Shown here one piece after another: positions 40,494 through 47,781 of a DNA stretch of 64,000 nucleotides (position 1 is its first letter; every line of letters begins with the position of its first letter). The DNA comes from Lewinellaceae bacterium. Lineage in GTDB: Bacteria; Bacteroidota; Bacteroidia; Chitinophagales; Saprospiraceae. A program made the position numbers and the translations under genes. The notes beneath the pieces are model-generated. The model was not told the DNA's origin. It made no database searches and saw nothing but the letters and a program-made list of their open reading frames with translations. The stretch covers positions 248,001 to 312,000 of the forward strand of contig JACJYD010000002.1 of assembly GCA_020636275.1 (NCBI GenBank), in the 5' to 3' direction.

Positions 40494-41608
40494 ACGTATT
40501 GATCAGTGGAGGCGGAACGGGTGGCCATGTTTTTCCGGCCATAGCGATTGCAGACGCGATCAAAATGCTGGCGCCTGAAACGAAATTCCTGTTCGTGGGC
40601 GCCAAGGGTAAATTGGAAATGGAAAAGGTCCCGAAAGCGGGATACGATATTGAAGGGCTTTGGATAAGCGGGTTTCAACGAAAATTGACAGCCAGGAATT
40701 TGCTGGTGCCGTTCAAATTGGTGGCCAGTATGTTAAAAGCAAGGCGTCTGGTCCGCCGGTTTAGCCCCGACGTTGCAGTAGGGGTTGGGGGCTACGCCAG
40801 CGGACCGACCCTGGAAATGGCCTGTCGCATGGGCGTGCCGGCTCTGATCCAGGAACAGAATTCTTTCGCTGGAATGACGAACCGCCTGCTGGGCTCGAAA
40901 GTTGACCGCATCTGCGTGGCGTACGAAGGTATGGAGCCGTATTTCCCCGCAGAAAAACTGGTCCTGACCGGAAACCCGGTGCGCGATGCGATTCGGAACA
41001 GCGCAGTCACGCGGGAAGCGGGTATCGCCTACTTCGAACTCGATCCCGGGAAACAAACGATCCTGGTGTTCGGAGGAAGCCTGGGCGCCCGCTCCCTGAA
41101 TGAGGCTATGGCCCGGCAGCGGGAACTGTTGGAAAGCCACCCGGAAGTGCAGGTGATCTGGCAGGCGGGATCGCTCTACATAGAGCGTTTTCGCGATTGC
41201 GCCACGGCCCAACTGCCCAATGTCCATATCCGGCCTTTTATCGACCGGATGGACCTGGCCTACGCCGCCGCTGATGTGATCGTGGGACGCGCCGGCGCCA
41301 TCACCATCTCAGAGCTCTGCCTGGTCGGAAAACCGGTCGTGCTCATCCCTTCGCCAAATGTGGCGGAGGACCATCAAACGAAAAATGCGCTGGCATTGGT
41401 GGAAAAAGACGCCGCCGTGCTGGTTCAAGATACGGGAGCAGGGGAGGGGATCATCTCCAAACCGCTCGAGATCCTGTCCGATGCAGCCTGGGCCGGAAAG
41501 CTGGGGAAAAATATCCTGAAGCTCGCCCGCCCCAATGCCGCCGAGGACATCGCGAAAGAGGTCATTAACCTGGTAAATAACCGTCATAAAAAACCGTCAG
41601 TCCAATGA
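40490..41608 (+). CDS. murG: Lipid II synthase MurG
   Basis: A 372-residue GT28 glycosyltransferase that adds GlcNAc to lipid I. The N-terminal glycine loop GGGTGGH is at residues 7-13; GGYASGPTLEMACRMGVPALIQEQNS and LVFGGSLGARSLNEAM are family motifs, and GRAGAITISELCLVGKPVVLIP binds the UDP donor. I start at 40490; the longer frame overlaps ftsW. Unusually, its end overlaps ftsQ by 4 bases with no murC between them. Confidence 0.96.
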   Translation: MNVLISGGGTGGHVFPAIAIADAIKMLAPETKFLFVGAKGKLEMEKVPKAGYDIEGLWISGFQRKLTARNLLVPFKLVASMLKARRLVRRFSPDVAVGVGGYASGPTLEMACRMGVPALIQEQNSFAGMTNRLLGSKVDRICVAYEGMEPYFPAEKLVLTGNPVRDAIRNSAVTREAGIAYFELDPGKQTILVFGGSLGARSLNEAMARQRELLESHPEVQVIWQAGSLYIERFRDCATAQLPNVHIRPFIDRMDLAYAAADVIVGRAGAITISELCLVGKPVVLIPSPNVAEDHQTKNALALVEKDAAVLVQDTGAGEGIISKPLEILSDAAWAGKLGKNILKLARPNAAEDIAKEVINLVNNRHKKPSVQ

Positions 41609-42378
41609 ATGCGGAACTCTTGCGGACATTGAAGCGTTTGGGCTACTTCGTCGCGATCTTCGTCGCGGCGATCATCATCGTGGCGGCGGTGGAGAAAAAG
41701 CAGGAGAGCGGGGCCACCGGTATCGAGATCGATGTGCAGCCCTTGCCGGACGGGCATTATCTGGTGGATAGCACGGATATCAAAACGACTATCAAGCGGA
41801 GCTTTGCATTTGAATGGACGGGCCAACAGATCGGGTTGCTGAATATCGAACGGCTTGAGCGGGTACTGGAAGAAGACCCGTTCATCCGCAACGCCGATGT
41901 ATACGTCAATGCCAAGAACAAGATCCACATCCTCGTCGAGCAGCGCGAACCCGTTTTGCGGATCATCGACGACAACGGCTTGCAGTACTACATCGACAAG
42001 GACGGGTTTAAAATGCCTTTGTCCAAACATTTTTCGGCCCGGGTGATGGTGGCTACAGGTAGCCTCCCGCCCCATGTGCCCGATTTTTTGGAAAAGAAGA
42101 AAAACCTGCTAAAAGATGTATTTCTGTTGAGCCGGTATATTGAGGAGGACCGTTTCCTCCACACCCTCGTGGAACAGATCTACGTGTCGAACGGTAAGAT
42201 CATGCTGGCCCCAAAGGTGGGAAATTTTGAGATCATACTCGGATCGTTCGACGGCATGGAGGAAAAATTCAAACGGCTGCGGACCTTCTATGACGAAGTC
42301 GCCCCCTATGAAGGATGGCGCAGATATAAGACCATTAATTTGTCCTACAAAGGGCAGATCGTTTGTGTAAAAAGATGA
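41605..42378 (+). CDS. ftsQ: Cell division protein FtsQ
   Basis: A 257-residue bitopic protein: one N-terminal helix (GYFVAIFVAAIIIVAAV), a POTRA-like region (YLVDSTDIKTTIKRSF; NIERLERVLEEDPFIRNADVYV) and a beta domain (VLVEQREPVLRIIDDNG-type start at ~110, DKDGFKMPLSK). It recruits FtsL/FtsB to the divisome. The assignment combines topology and the position before ftsA. Translation is probably coupled to murG through the ATGA overlap. Confidence 0.85.
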   Translation: MNAELLRTLKRLGYFVAIFVAAIIIVAAVEKKQESGATGIEIDVQPLPDGHYLVDSTDIKTTIKRSFAFEWTGQQIGLLNIERLERVLEEDPFIRNADVYVNAKNKIHILVEQREPVLRIIDDNGLQYYIDKDGFKMPLSKHFSARVMVATGSLPPHVPDFLEKKKNLLKDVFLLSRYIEEDRFLHTLVEQIYVSNGKIMLAPKVGNFEIILGSFDGMEEKFKRLRTFYDEVAPYEGWRRYKTINLSYKGQIVCVKR

Positions 42379-42450
42379 AACCTGAGCATGAATATAGCCC
42401 GGGTGACTCTCCCCGGCACCAATTGAAAAAAAAAGATTAAAACTAATGTT

Positions 42451-43764
42451 ATGATGGAAGCAAGGAACAATTCGGAAATCGTAGTCGCACTGGACATTGG
42501 CACGACCAAGGTGTGTGCGATCGCCGGTTATCGGAACGAACACGGAAAACTCGAGATCCTCGGCATCGGAAAAGTCGCCAGCGAAGGCGTGCTCCGGGGC
42601 GTGGTTTCCAACATTGAAAAGACCGTTAAAGCCATTTCGGAAGCGGTGCAAGCCGCCGAACGCATGGCTCAGCGGGAATTCAAGATCGTACACGTGGGCA
42701 TCGCAGGCCAGCATATCAAGAGCCTGCAGCATCGCGGTATTCTTACCCGCGATAACGACCACACAGAGATCAGCCAGCGCGACATCGATCGCCTGGTCAA
42801 CGACATGCACAAACTTGTTCTGCCTCCGGGCGACAAGATCCTGCACGTCATTCCACAGGAATACACCGTGGACAACGAGCAGGGCATTCTCGACCCGATC
42901 GGGATGTCGGGCATTCGCATGGAGGCGAATTTCCACATCATCACCGGGCAGATCACCGCTTCGAACAACATCCACCGCTGCGTGGAACGCGCCCGGCTCC
43001 GGGTGGCCGCGATGACCCTCGAACCCATCGCCTCGGCCGTTTCCGTACTCAGCGAGGAGGAAAAAGAAGCCGGAGTGGCCCTGGTCGACATGGGGGGGGG
43101 TACCACGGATATCACCCTCTTCCAGGACGGCATTATTCGCCATACGGCTGTGATCCCCTTCGGTGGGAACGTCATCACCAAAGACATCAAGGACGGATGC
43201 ACCGTGATGACCCAGCAAGCAGAAAAACTGAAAGTGCGTTTCGGATCGGCACTAGCCGAGGAAGTATACGACAACCGGATCATCACCATCCCCGGTCTGA
43301 AAGGCCGGCAGCCCAAAGAGATCTCCGAGAAAAACCTGGCGCGCATCATCCAGGCGCGCGTGGAGGAGATCCTGGACTACGTGGTGTGGGAGATCCGTCG
43401 CTCGGGCTTTGAACGCAAGCTCATCGGCGGGATCGTCCTGACCGGCGGAGGCGCACTGCTCAACCATATCGACAAACTCACGGCCTTCCATACTGGTTAC
43501 AGCACCCGGATCGGAACGCCGACCGAACACCTGGCGCATGGTTATTCCGAACAACTCAGCAGCCCTATCTACGCCACCGCGATCGGCTTGCTGATGAAAG
43601 GGATCCAGGATGTGGAAAGCGGCCGGGTACGGCAAATTCTGGAAAAAGAAAAAGAGCCGGTGCTCGAAGAGCTCGAAGAAAAAGAACCCACGGGCCCGTG
43701 GTATGAGCAATTATTCCGAAAAACAAAGGAATGGTTCGAAGCCGAACCGGACCGTGAATTTTAA
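42451..43764 (+). CDS. ftsA: Cell division protein FtsA
   Basis: A 437-residue actin-like ATPase that tethers FtsZ to the membrane. IVVALDIGTTKVCAIAGY is the phosphate-1 loop, LVDMGGGTTDITLF phosphate 2, and GGIVLTGGGALLNHI the adenosine site. The C-terminus (PWYEQLFRKTKEWFEAE) has the amphipathic character of the membrane-targeting helix. It starts 72 bases after ftsQ and ends 21 before ftsZ. Confidence 0.96.
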   Translation: MMEARNNSEIVVALDIGTTKVCAIAGYRNEHGKLEILGIGKVASEGVLRGVVSNIEKTVKAISEAVQAAERMAQREFKIVHVGIAGQHIKSLQHRGILTRDNDHTEISQRDIDRLVNDMHKLVLPPGDKILHVIPQEYTVDNEQGILDPIGMSGIRMEANFHIITGQITASNNIHRCVERARLRVAAMTLEPIASAVSVLSEEEKEAGVALVDMGGGTTDITLFQDGIIRHTAVIPFGGNVITKDIKDGCTVMTQQAEKLKVRFGSALAEEVYDNRIITIPGLKGRQPKEISEKNLARIIQARVEEILDYVVWEIRRSGFERKLIGGIVLTGGGALLNHIDKLTAFHTGYSTRIGTPTEHLAHGYSEQLSSPIYATAIGLLMKGIQDVESGRVRQILEKEKEPVLEELEEKEPTGPWYEQLFRKTKEWFEAEPDREF

Positions 43765-43785
43765 CCACCAAAAAATAGCAGCGTT

Positions 43786-45246
43786 ATGATTTTCAATCTG
43801 ATCAACGACATGAACGAAAGCCCGATCATAAAAGTAATCGGCGTAGGCGGCGGAGGCAGCAATGCCGTCAACCACATGTTCAAGCAAGGAATCGTAGGCG
43901 TCGATTTTGCTATTTGCAATACCGATGCCCAGGCCATGAATACGAGCCCCGTGCCCACCAAGATCCAGTTGGGCCCCACCCTGACGGAAGGAAGGGGCGC
44001 CGGATCCAAGCCCAATATCGGGAAAATGGCTTGCGAGGAAAGCGTGGAAGAAGTACAAAAGTATCTGTCGAACGGCTGTAAAATGTTGTTCGTCACCGCC
44101 GGTATGGGCGGTGGTACGGGTACCGGAGCCGCGCCTATCATCGCCAAGACCGCCCAGGAAATGGATATCCTTACGGTGGGTATCGTCACCCTTCCATTCA
44201 CCTTCGAAGGCAATCGCCGCGGGCTGCAAGCCCATGAAGGCTTGGATGAGATCAAGAAACACGTTGATACCCTGATCATTATCTCCAATGATAAACTTCG
44301 CCAGATCTACGGCAACCTCTCGCTTTCAAACGCCTTTGCGCAGGCCGACAATATTCTGACCACCGCGGCAAAAGGGATCGCCGAGATCATCACCTTGCCG
44401 GGGTATGTCAACGTCGACTTCGAAGACGTCAATACCGTCATGCGCGACAGCGGCGTGGCCATCATGGGTACGGCCCTGGCCGAAGGCGACAACCGCGCCA
44501 AAAGGGCTGTCGATGAAGCGCTCAACTCCCCGTTGCTCGAAGATAACAACATCCGCGGGGCCAAGCACATCCTGCTCAACATCTCCTCCGGCAAAAAAGA
44601 GGTGACGATGGACGAGATCTTCGAGATCACCGAATTCGTGCAGGAAGAGGCAGGACACGGCACCGACCTCATTTGGGGTAATTGCTACGACGAGCGGCTG
44701 GGCGACAAGATCAGCGTAACCATCATCGCCACCGGATTCGAACGGTCCGGGAAATTGCTGACGGGCAGTCAGCCCAAATCCAACAAGATCGTCGTCTCTC
44801 TCGATGACGAAAACGAAGACGTCAAACCCAATAAATCCCGCATCAAGGAAATCGGGTTTGAAGAAGACGAATCGACCCAGAAGACCAACACGTTCGAATT
44901 TGAGGACGTGCGCCCCACCGTCGAACGCTATCAGGTGCGCCATCCCGAATCGGACGAACCCTACTACAAGAATGAGGGAACCAAACCCTCCGAAGAAGAC
45001 CGCAAAGCTCGGGAGATCGAAGAGGCCCGGCGCCGCGAACGCCTGCGCACCCAGCAGGTGAAGCTCAGCACCCCCAAAGCGATCAACGATCTGGAGAACG
45101 AACCGGCCTATTTACGCCGTGGGATCAAACTCGAGGATGTGCCAAAATCGAATCAGGACCCTGTCCTGTCTCGCTGGACCATCACCGACGATGAAGACCC
45201 CGACTTCAATTCCGGTAACTCCTACCTGCACGATAACGTGGATTAA
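43786..45246 (+). CDS. ftsZ: Cell division GTPase FtsZ
   Basis: A 486-residue tubulin homologue that forms the Z ring. The GTP-binding loop GGGTGTG is at 108-114, and IGVGGGGSNAVNHM and the T7 loop region NVDFEDVNTVM are typical. After a ~120-residue charged linker comes the conserved peptide EPAYLRRGIKLED, which binds FtsA. The protein then continues into a tail ending SGNSYLHDNVD, a Bacteroidota-specific extension as I recall it. It is the last gene of the dcw cluster and is followed by a terminator. Confidence 0.97.
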   Translation: MIFNLINDMNESPIIKVIGVGGGGSNAVNHMFKQGIVGVDFAICNTDAQAMNTSPVPTKIQLGPTLTEGRGAGSKPNIGKMACEESVEEVQKYLSNGCKMLFVTAGMGGGTGTGAAPIIAKTAQEMDILTVGIVTLPFTFEGNRRGLQAHEGLDEIKKHVDTLIIISNDKLRQIYGNLSLSNAFAQADNILTTAAKGIAEIITLPGYVNVDFEDVNTVMRDSGVAIMGTALAEGDNRAKRAVDEALNSPLLEDNNIRGAKHILLNISSGKKEVTMDEIFEITEFVQEEAGHGTDLIWGNCYDERLGDKISVTIIATGFERSGKLLTGSQPKSNKIVVSLDDENEDVKPNKSRIKEIGFEEDESTQKTNTFEFEDVRPTVERYQVRHPESDEPYYKNEGTKPSEEDRKAREIEEARRRERLRTQQVKLSTPKAINDLENEPAYLRRGIKLEDVPKSNQDPVLSRWTITDDEDPDFNSGNSYLHDNVD

Positions 45247-45313
45247 CCCGGAAGGCCTCCGGGTCTTCCCCAACCACGTTTTATAGCCATCATAACTTGC
45301 TATTAGTTGGTAC

Positions 45314-45346
45314 GCCCGGCGCCCCTTCGGGGTGACCGGGCTTTTT
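45314..45346 (+). terminator. Terminator of the dcw cluster
   Basis: GCCCGG (45314-45319) pairs with CCGGGC (45336-45341) around an inner CCCC-TTCG-GGG tetraloop stem, followed by TTTTT and a second T7 run. A smaller hairpin (ACCCGGA/TCCGGGT, 45246-45264) sits at the ftsZ stop. Confidence 0.85.
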
Positions 45347-45426
45347 AAATTTTTTTAACAAAGGTTTAATGACTTTTTAAGCAACCATCCGTCAAAATTG
45401 TAGTTACTTTGATAAGTAATCCCAAA

Positions 45427-45717
45427 ATGAACAATCCCATGAATTCTCCAAACATTCGACAGATCAAACTCGACCTCACGGTCGCCTTACTCAACCAGCC
45501 TCAGCAAGGCAATCTCCTCCAACGTGTAAAAGACCTGATGTTGTCCTTCCAGGAAGTAGGACCCCTGGGCGATATCTTCGAATCTTCGAACGAATTGGAC
45601 AACGATCACATCCAGTATTCCTACGCATTTCAGTTTGAACACGTGACGCTCGACCTCAGTACGGTCTCCAACCGCAACACGAATTATACTTTGGTCAACG
45701 GATTTTCTTTGCGGTAA
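45427..45717 (+). CDS. Small hypothetical protein between ftsZ and typA
   Basis: A 96-residue soluble protein starting MNNPMNSPNIRQIKLDL; a later ATG at 45439 is possible, and the TTG at 45409 is unlikely. It contains LLQRVKDLMLSFQEVGPLGDIFESSNEL and a C-terminal beta-rich half (YAFQFEHVTLDLSTV). I recognise no family. It sits alone between the dcw terminator and the typA promoter. A near-match -7 box (TTACTTTG, about 45404-45411) precedes it. Confidence 0.6.
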   Translation: MNNPMNSPNIRQIKLDLTVALLNQPQQGNLLQRVKDLMLSFQEVGPLGDIFESSNELDNDHIQYSYAFQFEHVTLDLSTVSNRNTNYTLVNGFSLR

Positions 45718-45739
45718 TCTTTTTTTCGCGGTTTTATGC

Positions 45740-45747
45740 TACCTTTG
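45740..45747 (+). promoter_or_regulatory. -7 promoter element for typA
   Basis: TACCTTTG matches TAnnTTTG, 63 bases before the typA ATG. It predicts a start near 45754 and a leader of about 57 bases that holds a strong hairpin. Confidence 0.5.
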
Positions 45748-45764
45748 CGCCCGGAAAAATAAAC

Positions 45765-45798
45765 AACAAAGGGTTTTCGCTTGCGAAAACCCTTTGTT
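45765..45798 (+). promoter_or_regulatory. Leader hairpin of typA
   Basis: A perfect 16-bp stem (45765-45780 with 45783-45798, AACAAAGGGTTTTCGC type) with a 2-base turn lies between the -7 box and the start codon, ending 12 bases before the ATG. There is no U-run, so it is not a simple terminator. It could control translation or mRNA stability. Confidence 0.6.
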
Positions 45799-45810
45799 AA
45801 TACATTATTT

Positions 45811-47622
45811 ATGCAAGCTATACGCAACATCGCTATTATCGCCCACGTCGACCACGGCAAAACTACTCTGGTCGATAAGATGCTCCATGCCGGCCATTTA
45901 TTCAAAGCCCACGAGCAGATGGGCGACCTCATCATGGACAGCAACGACCTCGAGCGCGAACGCGGGATCACGATCCTGGCCAAAAACGCCTCGATGATGT
46001 ATAAGGGCGTCAAGATCAATATCATCGACACTCCGGGCCACTCCGACTTCGGCGGGGAAGTAGAGCGCGTGCTCAATATGGCCGATGGCGTGCTGCTGCT
46101 CGTCGACGCTTTTGAAGGCCCCATGCCCCAAACCCGCTTCGTGCTGCAGAAAGCCCTTCAACTGGGTCTCAAACCCATCCTGGTCATCAACAAGGTCGAC
46201 AAGGAAAACTGCACGCCCGACCTCGTACACGAGGCCGTGTTCGACCTGATGTTCACCCTCGACGCTACCGAAGAACAACTGGATTTTCCGACCATCTTCG
46301 GCTCGGCCAAGCAAAGCTGGATGAGCCACGATTGGAAGGACCGCACCTCCGATATCACGCCCCTGCTGGATACCATCCTCGAATACATCCCGGCTCCTAA
46401 AATTTCCGAAGGGAACCTGCAAATGCAGATCACTTCCCTGGATTATTCCAACTACCTGGGCCGGCTGGCTATTGGCCGCGTGTTCAGAGGCGTGCTGAAG
46501 GACGGACAGCAGATAGCCCTGGTGAAGCGGGACGGAGCTATCGTCAAGAGCACCTTGCGCGGATTGTACACCTTCAGTGGCTTGGAAAAGGTGAAGGTCG
46601 ACGAAGTGAAAGCAGGCGATATTTGCGCGGTGGTCGGCATTGAAGGGTTTGAGATCGGCGACACGATCGCCGACCCGGTCAATCCCGAAGCCCTTCCGTT
46701 CATCGCTATCGATGAACCTACGATGAGCATGCTCTTCACGATCAACGACTCCCCGTTTTTCGGACAAGAGGGCAAATTCGTAACCAGCCGTCACCTCAAG
46801 GAGCGCCTGGAAAAGGAATTGGAGAAAAACCTCGCCCTGCGCGTGGAACCCACCAATAAAGCCGAAGCCTATAACGTATTCGGCCGCGGCGTCTTGCACC
46901 TTTCCGTCCTGATAGAAACCATGCGCCGGGAAGGATACGAATTGCAGATCGGGCAGCCCAAGGTGATCATGAAAAAGGTCAATGGGGTGACCCATGAACC
47001 GGTGGAAGAACTGACGATCGACCTGCCGGAAAATGTTTCCGGAAAAGCCATCGAAATCGTGACCCGTCGAAAAGGGATGATGCTGTCCATGACGCCAAAG
47101 GGCGATCGCGTGGTCATGCAATTTGAGATCCCATCCCGTGGCATCATCGGCCTGCGTAGCCAGATGCTGACCGCCACCGCCGGCGAGGCCATTATGACCC
47201 ACCGCTTCAAGGAATTTCAACCCAACAAGGGCGAAGTGCCCGGCCGCATCAACGGATCGCTGATCTGCATGGAAACGGGCAAAGCCATTCCCTACAGTAT
47301 CAACAACCTGCAGGAGCGTGGCCGTTTCTTCATCGATCCCAACGAAGAGATCTACGAAGGGCAGGTAGTCGGGGAGAACAGCCGTCCGGGCGACCTGGTC
47401 GTCAACGTGACCAAGACCAAGAAACTGACCAATATCCGGGCTTCCGGATCGGACGACAAGGTGCGCCTCGTACCCCCGATCCGCTTTACCCTCGAAGAAG
47501 CCCTGGAATATATCCAGGACGACGAATACGTGGAAGTGACGCCCAAATCCATCCGCCTGCGCAAGATCTTCCTCAAGGAACACGACCGGAAGAAGGCGCG
47601 GAATGCCGCCGCCGTCGCGTAG
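45811..47622 (+). CDS. typA: Ribosome-associated GTPase TypA/BipA
   Basis: A 603-residue translational GTPase of the EF-G family. G1 is HVDHGKTT (residues 12-19), ERERGITILAKNASM is switch I, DTPGHSDFGGEVER G3 and NKVDKENCTPD G4. The C-terminal TypA-specific domain includes RASGSDDKVRLVPPI and ALEYIQDDEYVEVTP. TypA acts in 50S assembly, mainly at low temperature or under stress. The start at 45811 follows the leader hairpin; the frame from 45781 starts with TTG inside the hairpin. Confidence 0.96.
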   Translation: MQAIRNIAIIAHVDHGKTTLVDKMLHAGHLFKAHEQMGDLIMDSNDLERERGITILAKNASMMYKGVKINIIDTPGHSDFGGEVERVLNMADGVLLLVDAFEGPMPQTRFVLQKALQLGLKPILVINKVDKENCTPDLVHEAVFDLMFTLDATEEQLDFPTIFGSAKQSWMSHDWKDRTSDITPLLDTILEYIPAPKISEGNLQMQITSLDYSNYLGRLAIGRVFRGVLKDGQQIALVKRDGAIVKSTLRGLYTFSGLEKVKVDEVKAGDICAVVGIEGFEIGDTIADPVNPEALPFIAIDEPTMSMLFTINDSPFFGQEGKFVTSRHLKERLEKELEKNLALRVEPTNKAEAYNVFGRGVLHLSVLIETMRREGYELQIGQPKVIMKKVNGVTHEPVEELTIDLPENVSGKAIEIVTRRKGMMLSMTPKGDRVVMQFEIPSRGIIGLRSQMLTATAGEAIMTHRFKEFQPNKGEVPGRINGSLICMETGKAIPYSINNLQERGRFFIDPNEEIYEGQVVGENSRPGDLVVNVTKTKKLTNIRASGSDDKVRLVPPIRFTLEEALEYIQDDEYVEVTPKSIRLRKIFLKEHDRKKARNAAAVA

Positions 47623-47728
47623 GGGCGAAACATATTTCGCCCGGGATTACCGTACCATCCCGTAGGGGCGAAACATATTTCGCCCGGGATTACCGTACCA
47701 TCCCGTAGGGGCGAAAGATTTTTCGCCC
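47618..47728. repeat. Tandem 43-bp repeat with internal GGGGCGAAA hairpins
   Basis: Two identical 43-base units (47618-47660, 47661-47703) and a third partial, diverged unit (from 47704) begin at the typA stop. Each starts CGTAGGGGCGAAA and holds an inverted GGGCGAAA/TTTCGCCC hairpin. This 'GTAGGGGCGAA' type of intergenic element is, as I recall, widespread and multi-copy in several phyla. Confidence 0.85.
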
Positions 47729-47736
47729 GACAAAAA

Positions 47737-47781
47737 TAGGGGCGAAAAATGTTTATAGGGGCAAAACATTTTTCGCCCCTA
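47737..47781. terminator. 18-bp hairpin of the same repeat family, overlapping the M48 gene stop
   Basis: TAGGGGCGAAAAATGTTT at 47737-47754 pairs perfectly with 47764-47781. It lies between convergent typA and the M48 protease gene, and the protease stop codon (47779-47781) is the end of the 3' arm. It probably ends transcription from both sides. Confidence 0.75.

Noticed and set aside
37300..41608. Possible murC fused to murD or murG
   Set aside because: MurD (441 residues) and MurG (372 residues) have normal lengths and single domains.
42378..42451. Short ATG frame between ftsQ and ftsA (MNIARVTLPGTN)
   Set aside because: Twelve codons with no promoter or terminator context; more likely chance.
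45898..47583. 561-codon minus frame opposite typA
   Set aside because: Shadow of a highly conserved GTPase gene; no motifs and no promoter.
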